From Chryseobacterium sp. CY350 (GTDB taxonomy: Bacteria > Bacteroidota > Bacteroidia > Flavobacteriales > Weeksellaceae), in NCBI RefSeq assembly GCF_027945075.1, contig NZ_CP116034.1, forward strand, positions 2,728,001 to 2,792,000: 64,000 nucleotides of DNA. The letters are read 5' to 3'. Made by a program: the position numbers and the translations under genes. Positions 49,877 to 58,634 of this stretch are shown piece by piece. Position 1 is the first letter of the stretch. The number at the start of each line of letters is the position of its first letter. Below the pieces are notes generated by a model, which saw only the letters and a list, made by a program, of their open reading frames with translations, made no database searches and was not told where the DNA came from.

Positions 49877-49948
49877 TTCATTTTTACTTTTTATTAGATT
49901 TATTTCAAACTGCACTGTCTTTTTAGACAGCCGCAGTTTTTTATTTTT
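49877..49948 (+). ncRNA. Candidate small RNA
   Basis: The predicted transcript starts about 7 bases after the -7 box and ends in a strong terminator about 65-72 bases on. The hairpin is AACTGC (49908-49913), an A bulge, CTGTCT (49915-49920), a TTTT loop, AGACAG (49925-49930), CC, GCAGTT (49933-49938), then TTTTTTATTTTT counted from 49937. There is no ATG within it and no coding frame. I do not recognise an Rfam family. The promoter-plus-terminator arrangement is the only evidence, so expression is not proven. Confidence 0.45.
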
Positions 49949-50103
49949 AGGGTATTTGCAGATTTTAAAAACTATTTTTTCGTTGCAACGTCTAACTTAA
50001 ACGCAAAGTTCGCAAAGATCTTTTTGACTACAAAATGTTTTTAAGATAAACAAAGGCGTTCCACTTAGCAAAGACTTTAAGGACTTAATTTTAAAAATAA
50101 ATA

Positions 50104-50640
50104 TTATTTAATTCCTAAAGCTTTTGCAAACTCCCACATCACAATTCCGCCACAAACACTGACATTTAAAGAGTGTTTTGTTCCGAGTTGTGGAATTTCA
50201 ATAAAAGAGTCAATATTCTGCAATGCTTCATCACTGATTCCTTCTACTTCATTGCCTAAAATGATAGCATATTTTTTTGAATTGTCAATTTTAAAGTCTG
50301 TAATCATCGTGCTGTTGGTCGTTTGCTCGATTCCTACAACGTCGAACCCCTGACTTTTTAAATCATCAATTGTGATATTAATATCAGCTTCATATGACCA
50401 ATCTACACTTTCAGTTGCTCCCAAAGCTGCTTTGTGAATCTCTCGGTGAGGCGGTTGAGGAGTGATTCCACATAAAATAATTTTCTCAACCAAAAATGCA
50501 TCTGCCGTTCTGAAAGTTGCACCCACATTGTGCATACTTCTTATATTGTCCAAAACAACAACCAACGGAATTTTTTCTACTTTTTTAAAAGTTTCTACAT
50601 CAATTCTGTTGAGTTCTTCCAGTTTTAATTTATTTACCAA
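50104..50640 (-). CDS. SPOUT-family RNA 2'-O-methyltransferase (TrmH/SpoU-like)
   Basis: The 178-residue protein has the three SpoU motifs: motif 1 'LVVVLDNIRSMHNVGATFRTA' (with the conserved Asn and Arg), motif 2 'YAIILGNEVEGIS' and motif 3 'IPQLGTKHSLNVSVCGGIVMW'. It methylates the ribose 2'-OH of an RNA nucleotide with SAM, via the trefoil knot. It is short and has no N-terminal RNA-binding domain, so the substrate (tRNA or rRNA position) cannot be fixed. It stands alone. Confidence 0.9.
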   Translation of the reverse strand: MVNKLKLEELNRIDVETFKKVEKIPLVVVLDNIRSMHNVGATFRTADAFLVEKIILCGITPQPPHREIHKAALGATESVDWSYEADINITIDDLKSQGFDVVGIEQTTNSTMITDFKIDNSKKYAIILGNEVEGISDEALQNIDSFIEIPQLGTKHSLNVSVCGGIVMWEFAKALGIK

Positions 50641-50827
50641 AATAATTTATTTATTTCTTATTACAATTTACGAATTCTTAGACATCAACGGATTCTTAAT
50701 TTTATTATTTTCTTACCTTAAATTTTCTAAACCGGAATAAACCTGTTTATTCCTTATTACTGTAAAGAAATTAATTATGAACTACAATTCACTTAAAAGC
50801 TTAATTTTCTTAATGTTTAAAATCTAA

Positions 50828-51709
50828 TTAATTTTTCCCACCCATTATCTGATGTACATTTCTCTCAATATTCTGAGCGATCGTCTCCATCGGAATATCG
50901 TTTTCATCATTATTAAAAGGATCTTCGATTTCTTCAGCAATCAATTCCAGACTCATCAAAACGTAATATACAAAAACCGTCAGCGGAATCATAAATAATC
51001 CGAGACTGATCACGTAAGCAATCGGAAGTGCTACAACGTACAAAATGATAAACTTTTTTATAAATGATGAATAGGAGTACGGAATCGGAGTGTTTTTTAT
51101 TCTTTCACAACCGCCACATACATCCAGAAAACCCGTCAGCTGCGTGTCCAAATAAAGCATTTCAACATCAGAGATTTTCCCTTCTTTTTTTAACTGATAT
51201 AATTTATGGGTCAAAAGAATCACCAAATCAGTCGGGCCGTGATTTTTAAGTGATTTTTCAATTTCAGAATAATCTTCATCCAACGCCAATCTCGTAGATT
51301 CCTCAGAGAGATGTTTGGCTAAAAAATGTGGAAAATATTTAAGATATCGCGAAATCTGATCGGCCGATTTTCTGTCGTCAGCCAAAATAATATTAATCTT
51401 TACGGCAAAATTTCTTGTATCATTCACCAATTTTCCCCAAAGTTTTCTTCCTTCCCACCATCTATCGTAAGCTGTATTGGTTCTGAAAACCAGCAGCAAA
51501 GACAAAACAAATCCCAATAAAGAATGAATCAATCCTACATTACTTATTTTAGATTTTGCTGTCAAATGCAGATATTCAACTTCCAGATACTGAATTCCGT
51601 ACGAATAAATAGCCATCAAAATCATCGTAGGAAACAGGATTTTCATGGTGTCGCTTTTATGCAAGCTGACCAGGATTTTCAGGAAATTTTTGGTATTGTA
51701 AACTCTCAT
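50828..51709 (-). CDS. Bestrophin-like chloride channel family protein (UPF0187)
   Basis: The 293-residue membrane protein has the bestrophin features: an early helix 'ILFPTMILMAIYSYGIQYLE', the 'GFVLSLLLVFRTNTAYDRWWEGRKLWGKLVNDTRN' region (the FRT-x-AYDRWWEGR signature), and 'GFLDVCGGCERIKNTPIPYSY' with the Pro-x-Pro turn. Bacterial members form pentameric ion channels, one of which is cation-selective in Klebsiella. A -7 box TATCTTTG (minus strand, 51727-51734) precedes it by 18 bases. Confidence 0.92.
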   Translation of the reverse strand: MRVYNTKNFLKILVSLHKSDTMKILFPTMILMAIYSYGIQYLEVEYLHLTAKSKISNVGLIHSLLGFVLSLLLVFRTNTAYDRWWEGRKLWGKLVNDTRNFAVKINIILADDRKSADQISRYLKYFPHFLAKHLSEESTRLALDEDYSEIEKSLKNHGPTDLVILLTHKLYQLKKEGKISDVEMLYLDTQLTGFLDVCGGCERIKNTPIPYSYSSFIKKFIILYVVALPIAYVISLGLFMIPLTVFVYYVLMSLELIAEEIEDPFNNDENDIPMETIAQNIERNVHQIMGGKN

Positions 51710-51726
51710 GGTTGATGTGCTTTTTG

Positions 51727-51734
51727 CAAAGATA
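51727..51734 (-). promoter_or_regulatory. Candidate -7 element for the bestrophin-like gene
   Basis: TATCTTTG on the minus strand (TAnnTTTG), 17 bases before the ATG at 51709. Confidence 0.45.
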
Positions 51735-51792
51735 AATTTTTATAAACTTCAAAAAAAACACTAATTTTATTTCGCATTAAATTTATAAACCC

Positions 51793-52677
51793 ATGATTCT
51801 CGAAAACGTAGATGTTGTCAATGATATCAGTAAGGAAGATTTTCAGGAAAATTATTTCAAAAAACAAAAGCCGCTTCTGATAAAAAACTACGCAAGCCGA
51901 TGGGATGCCTTCGACAAATGGAATTTTGATTTTATCAAAGAAAAAGCTGGCGAACAGGAAGTTCCACTTTATGACAATAAACCTGCGGATTCTAAAAAAA
52001 GTTCGGATGCACCCGTTGCAAAGATGAAAATGAAAGATTACATCAACACGATAAAATCTAAACCTTCTGATTTGAGAATTTTCTTTTATATTATCACCGA
52101 CCGTTTGCCTGAACTACTCAAAAATTTTAATTATCCGGATTTGGGAATTAAGTTTTTCAAAAGACTTCCGACATTGTTTTTTGGAGGGAGTGAGGCACAT
52201 GTTCTGATGCATTATGATGTAGATTTGGGTGATTTTATGCACTTTCATTTTGAAGGAAAAAAAAGAATTTTACTGTTTGACCAGAAACAGTCGAAGTTTT
52301 TATATAAAGTTCCGCTGTCGGTTCACACGGTTTATGATATCGATTATGAAAATCCGGATTACGAGAAATTTCCGGCTTTGAAATACGCAAAAGGTATTGA
52401 GATCTTCATGGAACACGGCGATGCACTTTTTATTCCCGGAGCTTTTTGGCATTTCAACAGATATTTGGAACCGGGTTTTTCAATGTCATTGAGAGCTTTA
52501 CCGAATAAACCGAAAATTTTTGCGAATATGCTGTATCATGTTTTCGTGATGAGATATACTGATAAACTAATGCGAAAATTATTTAAAGCCAAATGGGTGG
52601 ATTATAAACAGAAGTGGGCATACGAGAAAGCGACTGAAGCGTTGGAAAAGCATTTAAGTAAAAAAAAGAAGGTTTGA
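51793..52677 (+). CDS. Cupin/JmjC-like 2-oxoglutarate oxygenase family protein
   Basis: The 294-residue protein belongs to the cupin_8/JmjC-like fold. An N-terminal 'FQENYFKKQKPLLIKNYASRW' is typical of the group; iron ligands are in 'HVLMHYDVDLGDFMHFHFEGKK' (HxD-like, His and Asp) and the distal His in 'ALFIPGAFWHFN'. Such enzymes hydroxylate proteins or RNA-linked substrates with Fe(II) and 2-oxoglutarate; the substrate is unknown. The C-terminal helical part is Lys-rich. It is divergent from the bestrophin-like gene. Confidence 0.87.
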   Translation: MILENVDVVNDISKEDFQENYFKKQKPLLIKNYASRWDAFDKWNFDFIKEKAGEQEVPLYDNKPADSKKSSDAPVAKMKMKDYINTIKSKPSDLRIFFYIITDRLPELLKNFNYPDLGIKFFKRLPTLFFGGSEAHVLMHYDVDLGDFMHFHFEGKKRILLFDQKQSKFLYKVPLSVHTVYDIDYENPDYEKFPALKYAKGIEIFMEHGDALFIPGAFWHFNRYLEPGFSMSLRALPNKPKIFANMLYHVFVMRYTDKLMRKLFKAKWVDYKQKWAYEKATEALEKHLSKKKKV

Positions 52678-52705
52678 AATATTGTCTCTAGCTATCACAA
52701 AAAGA

Positions 52706-53014
52706 ATGGATTACAAATTTACTTTTAAGAAACACCTTTTGATTGTTGGAAAAATAGAGGAAGAAAGACATAAAACACTATCCAAAATTCTTGAAAATAA
52801 TAATCTTGAACTTATTAGATTTCCTAAATCGATGAACTTTCAATTTGATTATCTAAATGTAGTGCAAGCTAAAAAACTTTTCTCGCCGTTTTACGAAACA
52901 AAAGGAAAATATAATAATAACCAAATTTTTGATTTTCACATTGATTGGATTGCAGAAAACAACTGCCTTTTTGTTTTTGAAGAATTTCAGCTTGTTGATG
53001 ATAAATTTACTTAG
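52706..53014 (+). CDS. Small uncharacterised protein
   Basis: Taken from the ATG at 52706 (102 residues), since an upstream TTG at 52682 lies just after the previous stop and adds a short tail without features. The sequence is soluble and mixed alpha/beta ('MDYKFTFKKHLLIVGKIEEE', 'FHIDWIAENNCLFVFEEFQL'). No family is recognised. It lies 28 bases after the cupin-like gene. A second, shorter frame follows 5 bases after its stop, which suggests a small operon. Confidence 0.65.
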   Translation: MDYKFTFKKHLLIVGKIEEERHKTLSKILENNNLELIRFPKSMNFQFDYLNVVQAKKLFSPFYETKGKYNNNQIFDFHIDWIAENNCLFVFEEFQLVDDKFT

Positions 53015-53019
53015 AAATA

Positions 53020-53193
53020 ATGCGAATTATGATTAATAATTTGGAAGCCAACCGTCAATCAGCAACTAAAGTAATAATGACTTTAGAAGATGAAGCTTGG
53101 TTGATGAATAGTCTTACCGAAATTGTAAATGAAACTGAATATAAAACAAAAGATCAGGTAATACAAAGCAATTTACAAATTATTGCATTATGA
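53020..53193 (+). CDS. Short ORF of 57 residues following the 52706 gene
   Basis: From the ATG at 53020 the frame reads 'MRIMINNLEANRQSATKVIM' then 'TLEDEAWLMNSLTEIVNETE' and ends 'NLQIIAL' at TGA 53193. It is predicted to be helical and slightly acidic. Only 5 bases separate it from the preceding gene, and codon use is ordinary for the region. A second in-frame ATG, three codons in, is possible. No family is recognised. It could be a small partner of the preceding protein. Confidence 0.45.
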   Translation: MRIMINNLEANRQSATKVIMTLEDEAWLMNSLTEIVNETEYKTKDQVIQSNLQIIAL

Positions 53194-53307
53194 AATTTTT
53201 TTTAAAATTTTTGTACATCAGTAAACCTTCGGGATACTAACAAATAAGCATTTCCCTCCTTCTTTTTTATTTCCTATTTTTACCATCCCAATTTTAAGTA
53301 AATCTCA

Positions 53308-55896
53308 ATGGCAAAGGCGACGAAGAAAGAGACCCCGTTAATGACGCAGTACAACACCATCAAGGCCAAATATCCTGATGCGCTTTTGCTTTTCAGAGTG
53401 GGTGATTTTTACGAAACTTTCGGACAGGATGCCGTGAGAACTTCTCAAATTTTAGGAATTGTTTTGACGAAAAGAGCCAACGGCGACGGTCATATCGAAT
53501 TGGCCGGTTTTCCGCATCATTCGGTGGATTCTTATTTGCCTAAATTGGTCAGAGCAGGAATTCGCGTGGCAATCTGCGACCAATTGGAAGATCCGAAAAC
53601 CGTAAAAGGAATTGTGAAACGTGGCGTAACAGAATTGGTAACGCCCGGAGTGACGTTTAACGATCAGGTTCTGACTTCAAAAAAGAATAATTTCCTGCTT
53701 TCTCTTCACAAAGAAAAAGAAAAATACGGAATCGCTTTGGTCGATGTTTCCACCGGAGAGTTTTTGGTGAGTGAAGGAAATTTAGATAAGATTTTACACA
53801 TCATCAATACATTTGATCCGAGTGAAATCATTTATCAACGAAGCGTACAGATTCCTGAACAATTAAAAAACAGAAATGTTTTTAAATTAGAAGATTGGGC
53901 ATATCAATATAATTTTGCTTACGAAAAACTTACGAATCAATTCAGAACCAATTCGTTAAAAGGTTTTGGAGTTGAAAGTCTGCCGTTAGCAATCACAGCT
54001 GCAGGAGCGATTTTCGCTTATCTGGTTGAAGATACGCATCATAAATTACTGGCGCACATTACCAAAATTCAGATTATTCCGCAGGAAGATTATCTGATGA
54101 TGGATCATTTTACGCTGAGAAATCTGGAAATCGTTTATCCAAGCAATCCGAAAGGAAAATCTTTGCTGGATATTATTGATAAAACTTCCACACCAATGGG
54201 CGGGAGATTATTGAGAAGAAGAATTATTCTGCCTTTAAAATCTGTTGAAGAAATTGGCCGTCGACTTTCGTTGATTGATTTTTTAAACGAAAATGATCAA
54301 CTGAAATATGAAATTTCAGAATTATTAAAAGCGATCTCAGATTTAGACCGCTTGATGGGAAAACTGGCAGCAGAAAAGATCTGCCCAAAAGAGATGGGCT
54401 ACCTGCGTCAGAGTTTAATTAATATCCAGAAAATCAAAGGATTGCTTCATCCTCACGCAGATGTTTTGGCTTGGTTGGAACCTTTAAATTCTCTGGATGA
54501 ATTGATTCAATTGCTTGAAAATTATCTGAATGAAGAACTTCCTGTAAATCTCGCCAAAGGAAATGTAATTAAACAAAATATTTCCGAAGAACTGGACCAT
54601 TTAAGAGGTTTACAGAATAAAGGACGAGGTTTTCTGGATGAAATGTGTCACCGCGAAGTAGAGCGAACAGGAATTACTAGCCTAAAAATTGATTTTAATA
54701 ATGTTTTCGGATATTTTATTGAAGTTAGAAATACGCATAAAGACAAGGTTCCAAGTGAATGGATCCGAAAGCAAACGCTTGTTAACGCTGAAAGATACAT
54801 TACAGAAGAACTGAAAGAATACGAAAGTCAGATTCTTGGTGCTGAAGAAAAAATCAGTGTTTTGGAAAATCAACTGTACCGAAAAGTCTGTTCGGATACG
54901 ATGATTTATATGGATAGAATTCAGGAAAATTCAAATATTATTGCCCAACTTGATGTGGCGGTTGGTCTCTCGGAACTTGCGGTTTCTGAAAGTTATACCA
55001 AACCTGTTTTAAACAATAGTTTTGCCATCGATTTAAAAGAAGCGAGGCATCCGATCATTGAAAATGCGCTTCCTTTAGGCGAAAAATACATTCCGAATGA
55101 CATCTTTTTAGATAAAGATTCTCAGCAGATTATTATGGTGACCGGTCCCAACATGGCGGGTAAATCTGCAATTCTCCGTCAGACCGCAATCGTTTGTCTA
55201 ATGGCACAAATCGGGAGTTTTGTTCCGGCGAAATATGCGGAGATCGGAGTTTTAGATAAAATTTTTACAAGAGTTGGAGCCAGTGATAATATTTCTGCCG
55301 GAGAGTCAACTTTTATGGTGGAAATGAATGAAGCAGCTTATATTTTAAATAATATTTCAGACCGCAGTTTGATTTTATTAGACGAAATCGGTCGTGGAAC
55401 TTCAACGTATGATGGTGTTTCCATTGCGTGGGCGATTGCCGAATATCTACATCAACATCCAACTCAGGCAAAGACTTTATTTGCAACGCATTATCACGAG
55501 CTGAATGAAATGACCGTGAATTTTGACCGTATTAAAAACTTCCACGTTTCGATTCAGGAAAATAAAGGAAATATCATCTTTTTAAGAAAACTGATTCCTG
55601 GTGGAAGTGAGCACAGTTTCGGTATTCACGTGGCGAAACTCGCAGGAATGCCTTCAAAAGTTGTCAACAGAGCCAACGATATTTTGAAAACTCTGGAAGC
55701 CAGCCGTTCTCAAAGCAGTTCTTCCGAAAGTATCAAAAGAGTGACCGAGGAAAATATGCAGCTTTCTTTTTTCCAGTTGGATGATCCGGTTTTGGAAAAC
55801 ATCAGAGAAGAATTAACGAAAATTGATATTAACACACTTACGCCGATTGAAGCTTTAATGAAACTGAATTCCATTAAAAAGATGATTGGAAAGTAA
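53308..55896 (+). CDS. mutS: DNA mismatch repair protein MutS
   Basis: MutS recognises mismatches and recruits MutL. The 862-residue protein has the mismatch-binding domain with the 'DALLFRVGDFYETFGQDA' Phe-x-Glu region, the connector and clamp domains, and the ATPase with Walker A 'GPNMAGKSA' (residues 613-621), 'LILLDEIGRGTSTYDGVS' (Walker B) and 'TLFATHYHELNEMT'. The C-terminal helix-turn-helix ends in 'ALMKLNSIKKMIGK'. The length is normal for MutS1. The start ATG gives 'MAKATKKETPLMTQYN'. Its stop abuts the convergent TonB-like gene with no gap. Confidence 0.97.
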   Translation: MAKATKKETPLMTQYNTIKAKYPDALLLFRVGDFYETFGQDAVRTSQILGIVLTKRANGDGHIELAGFPHHSVDSYLPKLVRAGIRVAICDQLEDPKTVKGIVKRGVTELVTPGVTFNDQVLTSKKNNFLLSLHKEKEKYGIALVDVSTGEFLVSEGNLDKILHIINTFDPSEIIYQRSVQIPEQLKNRNVFKLEDWAYQYNFAYEKLTNQFRTNSLKGFGVESLPLAITAAGAIFAYLVEDTHHKLLAHITKIQIIPQEDYLMMDHFTLRNLEIVYPSNPKGKSLLDIIDKTSTPMGGRLLRRRIILPLKSVEEIGRRLSLIDFLNENDQLKYEISELLKAISDLDRLMGKLAAEKICPKEMGYLRQSLINIQKIKGLLHPHADVLAWLEPLNSLDELIQLLENYLNEELPVNLAKGNVIKQNISEELDHLRGLQNKGRGFLDEMCHREVERTGITSLKIDFNNVFGYFIEVRNTHKDKVPSEWIRKQTLVNAERYITEELKEYESQILGAEEKISVLENQLYRKVCSDTMIYMDRIQENSNIIAQLDVAVGLSELAVSESYTKPVLNNSFAIDLKEARHPIIENALPLGEKYIPNDIFLDKDSQQIIMVTGPNMAGKSAILRQTAIVCLMAQIGSFVPAKYAEIGVLDKIFTRVGASDNISAGESTFMVEMNEAAYILNNISDRSLILLDEIGRGTSTYDGVSIAWAIAEYLHQHPTQAKTLFATHYHELNEMTVNFDRIKNFHVSIQENKGNIIFLRKLIPGGSEHSFGIHVAKLAGMPSKVVNRANDILKTLEASRSQSSSSESIKRVTEENMQLSFFQLDDPVLENIREELTKIDINTLTPIEALMKLNSIKKMIGK

Positions 55897-56346
55897 TTAA
55901 AATTCTTTACTCGTCAAAGGAAAATACATTAAATAACGAACAGGTTCTCCATTAATAGTAGCCGGTTTCCAGCGGGCAAAAATTCTTCGCAGACCAACCT
56001 CAGCCGCTTCGACATGTTTTTTGTTGGTGCCAACTGCTGTTACATTTCTTACATAGCCATTTTTTTCGACGATAAAATATAATCGGGTGTCTACTTTTTC
56101 TTTGATCTTTACATCTAAAGTTTCGATACTTTCAAAATATTTTCTTTTAAAAACTTTCAGTCCGCCAGGAAATTCGGGTGCAGTGTCAGCCTTTGTCACA
56201 ACATCTTTCAAATTCATTTTTGTCTTTATAAAAGAATAATCCGGGTAAGGTGATGTGCTTTTCTGAACTGTCGTTTTAGTTCCCGAAGTTTGACAATACA
56301 GGAATGGAGTGAAAAATAAGCCAAGTAATAAAACTGCTTTTTTCAT
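55897..56346 (-). CDS. Secreted protein with TonB C-terminal-like domain
   Basis: The 149-residue precursor has a signal peptide ending 'FLYCQ' and the small 'energy transducer TonB' C-terminal fold common in Bacteroidota: 'APEFPGGLKVFKRKYFESIE', 'RLYFIVEKNGYVRNVTAVGT' and 'FARWKPATINGEPVRYLMYF'. It has no N-terminal membrane anchor, so it is not a true TonB; more likely a periplasmic protein using the same fold. Its stop codon starts one base after the mutS stop codon. Confidence 0.8.
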   Translation of the reverse strand: MKKAVLLLGLFFTPFLYCQTSGTKTTVQKSTSPYPDYSFIKTKMNLKDVVTKADTAPEFPGGLKVFKRKYFESIETLDVKIKEKVDTRLYFIVEKNGYVRNVTAVGTNKKHVEAAEVGLRRIFARWKPATINGEPVRYLMYFPLTSKEF

Positions 56347-56623
56347 GGAAATTTATTTTAATAATACTGATACTGAAAAAGATTTCAGTTGTATACTTAA
56401 TTTTGTAATTCAGCAAAAAAGATACCATAATCATCTAAATTTCGTTAAAAAATTTCTTTATTTAACTGAATGATACAAATGATAGTGCATTAAAACGCTT
56501 CTGGTACTCAATCAAATCAAAAATCATCTTGAATATTTAAAGAAAATTCAGATATTGGTAAAACTTTAATCTGATCTTCTTTTAAAGATAGAAGATCGAC
56601 GAGAAAGCCAAAAATTAATCACG

Positions 56624-56998
56624 ATGAAATTTAAATTTAACCTGAAATATCTACTGTTAACGATCTTTATTTTCCTTGTTGAAGTTTTTATTGCAACGGT
56701 TTTAAAAGATCAATTCTTCATCCGAGCTTATTTGGGAGATGTTATTGTTGTAATGTTGCTGTATACTTTCGTAAAAAGTTTTTTGACGGTAAACAATACA
56801 CAATTGATTGTTGGGATTTTTGTGTTTTCCTGTGTGATAGAATTCGCACAATTTTTCAATATTGCCGAAAAATTAGGCTTCCAACGAGGAAGCCTAATGT
56901 TTATTGTGATCGTAAATTCTTTTTCGTGGATTGATATTATATGTTACGCAGTTGGATGTTTTCTTCTTTTTATTTTTACGAATTTAAAATTTAATTAG
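56624..56998 (+). CDS. DUF2809-family small membrane protein
   Basis: The 124-residue protein has four hydrophobic helices ('YLLLTIFIFLVEVFIATVL', 'LGDVIVVMLLYTFVKSFLT', 'LIVGIFVFSCVIEFAQFF', 'WIDIICYAVGCFLLFIF'). It matches the DUF2809 pattern (FIRAYLGDVIVVMLLYTFVK, FSWIDIICYAVG). Its function is unknown. An 11-bp perfect inverted repeat (56872-56882 with 56888-56898) lies within the coding region. No operon partner is seen; a 277-base gap precedes it. Confidence 0.85.
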   Translation: MKFKFNLKYLLLTIFIFLVEVFIATVLKDQFFIRAYLGDVIVVMLLYTFVKSFLTVNNTQLIVGIFVFSCVIEFAQFFNIAEKLGFQRGSLMFIVIVNSFSWIDIICYAVGCFLLFIFTNLKFN

Positions 56999-57035
56999 AG
57001 AAAATAATCTGCATAACTTCAGAATTTTAAAGAAT

Positions 57036-57956
57036 TTATCTTCCAAAAGAGTCATATTTGTCTTCAGCATATTTGATGAAACGATTCAGCAAAGCCACAT
57101 TTTCTTTTTCCATTGTAGAAAGTTCGCTATCTACATTATTAGAAACCGGAATGTACCAATCGGTCTGCTCAAAAAAGTTTCTGTAGGTTTGTTTTTTAAA
57201 AGAATATCCGTGTCTTGCAAAAACAGAATTTTTGATGATTTCCATATCCAGTTTTCGCAGGTTTTTCAAATCTTTTTCGGTTAATTTCTGTTTTGACGCA
57301 TTGATCTTAAAAACGGCATCAGAAGCGACTCTGTTTTTAGATTGTGTGTAAGTTTCTGTTTTACCTGTTTCTTCGTCGGTATATTTTTCTTTAAAATCTT
57401 TTGGATTTTCCCAGTCAATTAATTCAGAATTTTCATCGACCATAAAATTGGGATTATAAACGAACTCTTTTTTAATCAGCTTTAAATTTTTCGTAGCAGC
57501 TTTTACAGCAGATTTATTAAAAGCAGTCCATTTTCCGGTGAGACTGTCGTTGTTTAATTTGATTTCAAATCTTCCGTCAGTCTTGTCATTTCCGGGTTCA
57601 TCAAGCGTAAAAGAATTTGAATTCTGATTAAAAATTCCGCGGAAAGGTCTCTGATTTCCGTTTACAATGCTTTGTCCGTAGACGCTGTCTTTGGTTATTC
57701 TGTTGATTTTCAGAGAAAGTCTTTTGGTGTTGATGCCTTCATAATCTTCATCTACTTCGCTGTCGTGCATCATTTCTTTTCCCGAAAATTCACCGGTATA
57801 AATTCCGTAAAATTCTTTATGAACCTCAGGAATGACGACGGAATCTTTTTTTGAAGTTAAACTATCTTTAGACTTTTCTTCTGTTGTAGCGTCTTTTTTA
57901 CAGCTTGTCAAACCAACTGTAAACAGAGCAATTAAAGTAAATTTTAAAATTTTCAT
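57036..57956 (-). CDS. YARHG-domain lipoprotein
   Basis: I place the start at the ATG at 57956 (306 residues), because it gives a lipoprotein signal 'FTLIALFTVGLTSC' with the lipidated Cys at residue 19. A longer frame up to 58139 would run through the upstream gene. The mature part holds beta repeats in the middle ('EFYGIYTGEFSGKEMMHDSE') and a C-terminal YARHG domain ('NSVFARHGYSFKKQTYRNFF', 'DWYIPVSNN'), a Bacteroidota-rich extracellular domain of unknown function. It follows the DUF2306 gene by 5 bases, in the same operon. Confidence 0.85.
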   Translation of the reverse strand: MKILKFTLIALFTVGLTSCKKDATTEEKSKDSLTSKKDSVVIPEVHKEFYGIYTGEFSGKEMMHDSEVDEDYEGINTKRLSLKINRITKDSVYGQSIVNGNQRPFRGIFNQNSNSFTLDEPGNDKTDGRFEIKLNNDSLTGKWTAFNKSAVKAATKNLKLIKKEFVYNPNFMVDENSELIDWENPKDFKEKYTDEETGKTETYTQSKNRVASDAVFKINASKQKLTEKDLKNLRKLDMEIIKNSVFARHGYSFKKQTYRNFFEQTDWYIPVSNNVDSELSTMEKENVALLNRFIKYAEDKYDSFGR

Positions 57957-57961
57957 ATTGA

Positions 57962-58600
57962 TTAAATGTGCTTTTTTGTGATTAAATATTCTATTAAAAT
58001 AATATTGGGAATCCAACCCAACCAAGCGATGATCTGATAAACATCCATCGGATTCGGGTGGAATAAATATACGATAAAAACTTTCCACATTCTCAAAGTG
58101 ATTGCAGAAACTGTGAGTGCAAAACTTCGCCACATCCATTGTTTATGTTTATTAAATTTTTTCTGTCGTGCAAATTGGTAAGCTTTAAAAGTAGAAAGCC
58201 ACCATACACAGCCTAAAATGACAAAAGAAATTTTTGAGAGAATATTTCCATTTGCAAATACTCCCATGTAAATTCCTGACGGCGCGGCCAGAAATAGAAT
58301 GAGAAAAATATAAATTTTCCCTAAGCTTTTGTGAAAGTTTTTGATACCAAAATCTTTTCGTAGAATAGCTAAAAACCCGGCCAATAAAACAAAAATACTT
58401 GTGTAAACGTGAGTATAAAAAAAGTAAAGATATTCTGGTCTTTCAGCAACTTCTGTCTGTTTGATCATTAAAAAACTGACGTTAGTGTCTAAAGGAATGT
58501 ATTCTAAGGTGATCTTCAGCATTAACCAAAAGAAATATGCAAACCCGATAATAAGAAGGATTTTAATTGTGTTCGAAATATTTTTATTAATGGAAAGCAT
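57962..58600 (-). CDS. DUF2306-family membrane protein
   Basis: The 212-residue protein has seven hydrophobic helices with the DUF2306 pattern: 'FFYTHVYTSIFVLLAGFLAIL' (His in the second or third helix), 'FHKSLGKIYIFLILFLAAPSG', 'KHKQWMWRSFALTVSAITLRMW' with conserved His/Trp/Arg. The His pairs suggest a heme-binding cytochrome-b-like membrane protein; this is inference. It is cotranscribed with the YARHG lipoprotein gene. Confidence 0.85.
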   Translation of the reverse strand: MLSINKNISNTIKILLIIGFAYFFWLMLKITLEYIPLDTNVSFLMIKQTEVAERPEYLYFFYTHVYTSIFVLLAGFLAILRKDFGIKNFHKSLGKIYIFLILFLAAPSGIYMGVFANGNILSKISFVILGCVWWLSTFKAYQFARQKKFNKHKQWMWRSFALTVSAITLRMWKVFIVYLFHPNPMDVYQIIAWLGWIPNIILIEYLITKKHI

Positions 58601-58634
58601 TTTATAATTTGGTTAAAAATCTGCAGTCAGTTTA

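Larger units (their letters stand above)
49756..50103. other. 348-base intergenic region with a candidate small RNA and a repeat-like tract
   Basis: Between the CBS and SPOUT genes, both minus-strand. The left half holds a full plus-strand promoter (49840-49870) and a short transcript unit ending in a hairpin (see the ncRNA entry). The right half, about 49988-50020, carries a tract with AACGCAAAGTTCGCAAAG, which resembles a dispersed Bacteroidota repeat. No protein-coding frame is supported. Confidence 0.55.

Noticed and set aside
50734..50753. 8-bp inverted repeat GGAATAAA/TTTATTCC downstream of the bestrophin-like gene
   Set aside because: No T-tract in the direction of the gene, weak stem; it may be a poor terminator but the evidence is too thin to annotate.
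57957..58139. N-terminal extension of the YARHG lipoprotein
   Set aside because: The bases belong to the DUF2306 gene in another frame, and the ATG at 57956 starts a proper lipoprotein signal.
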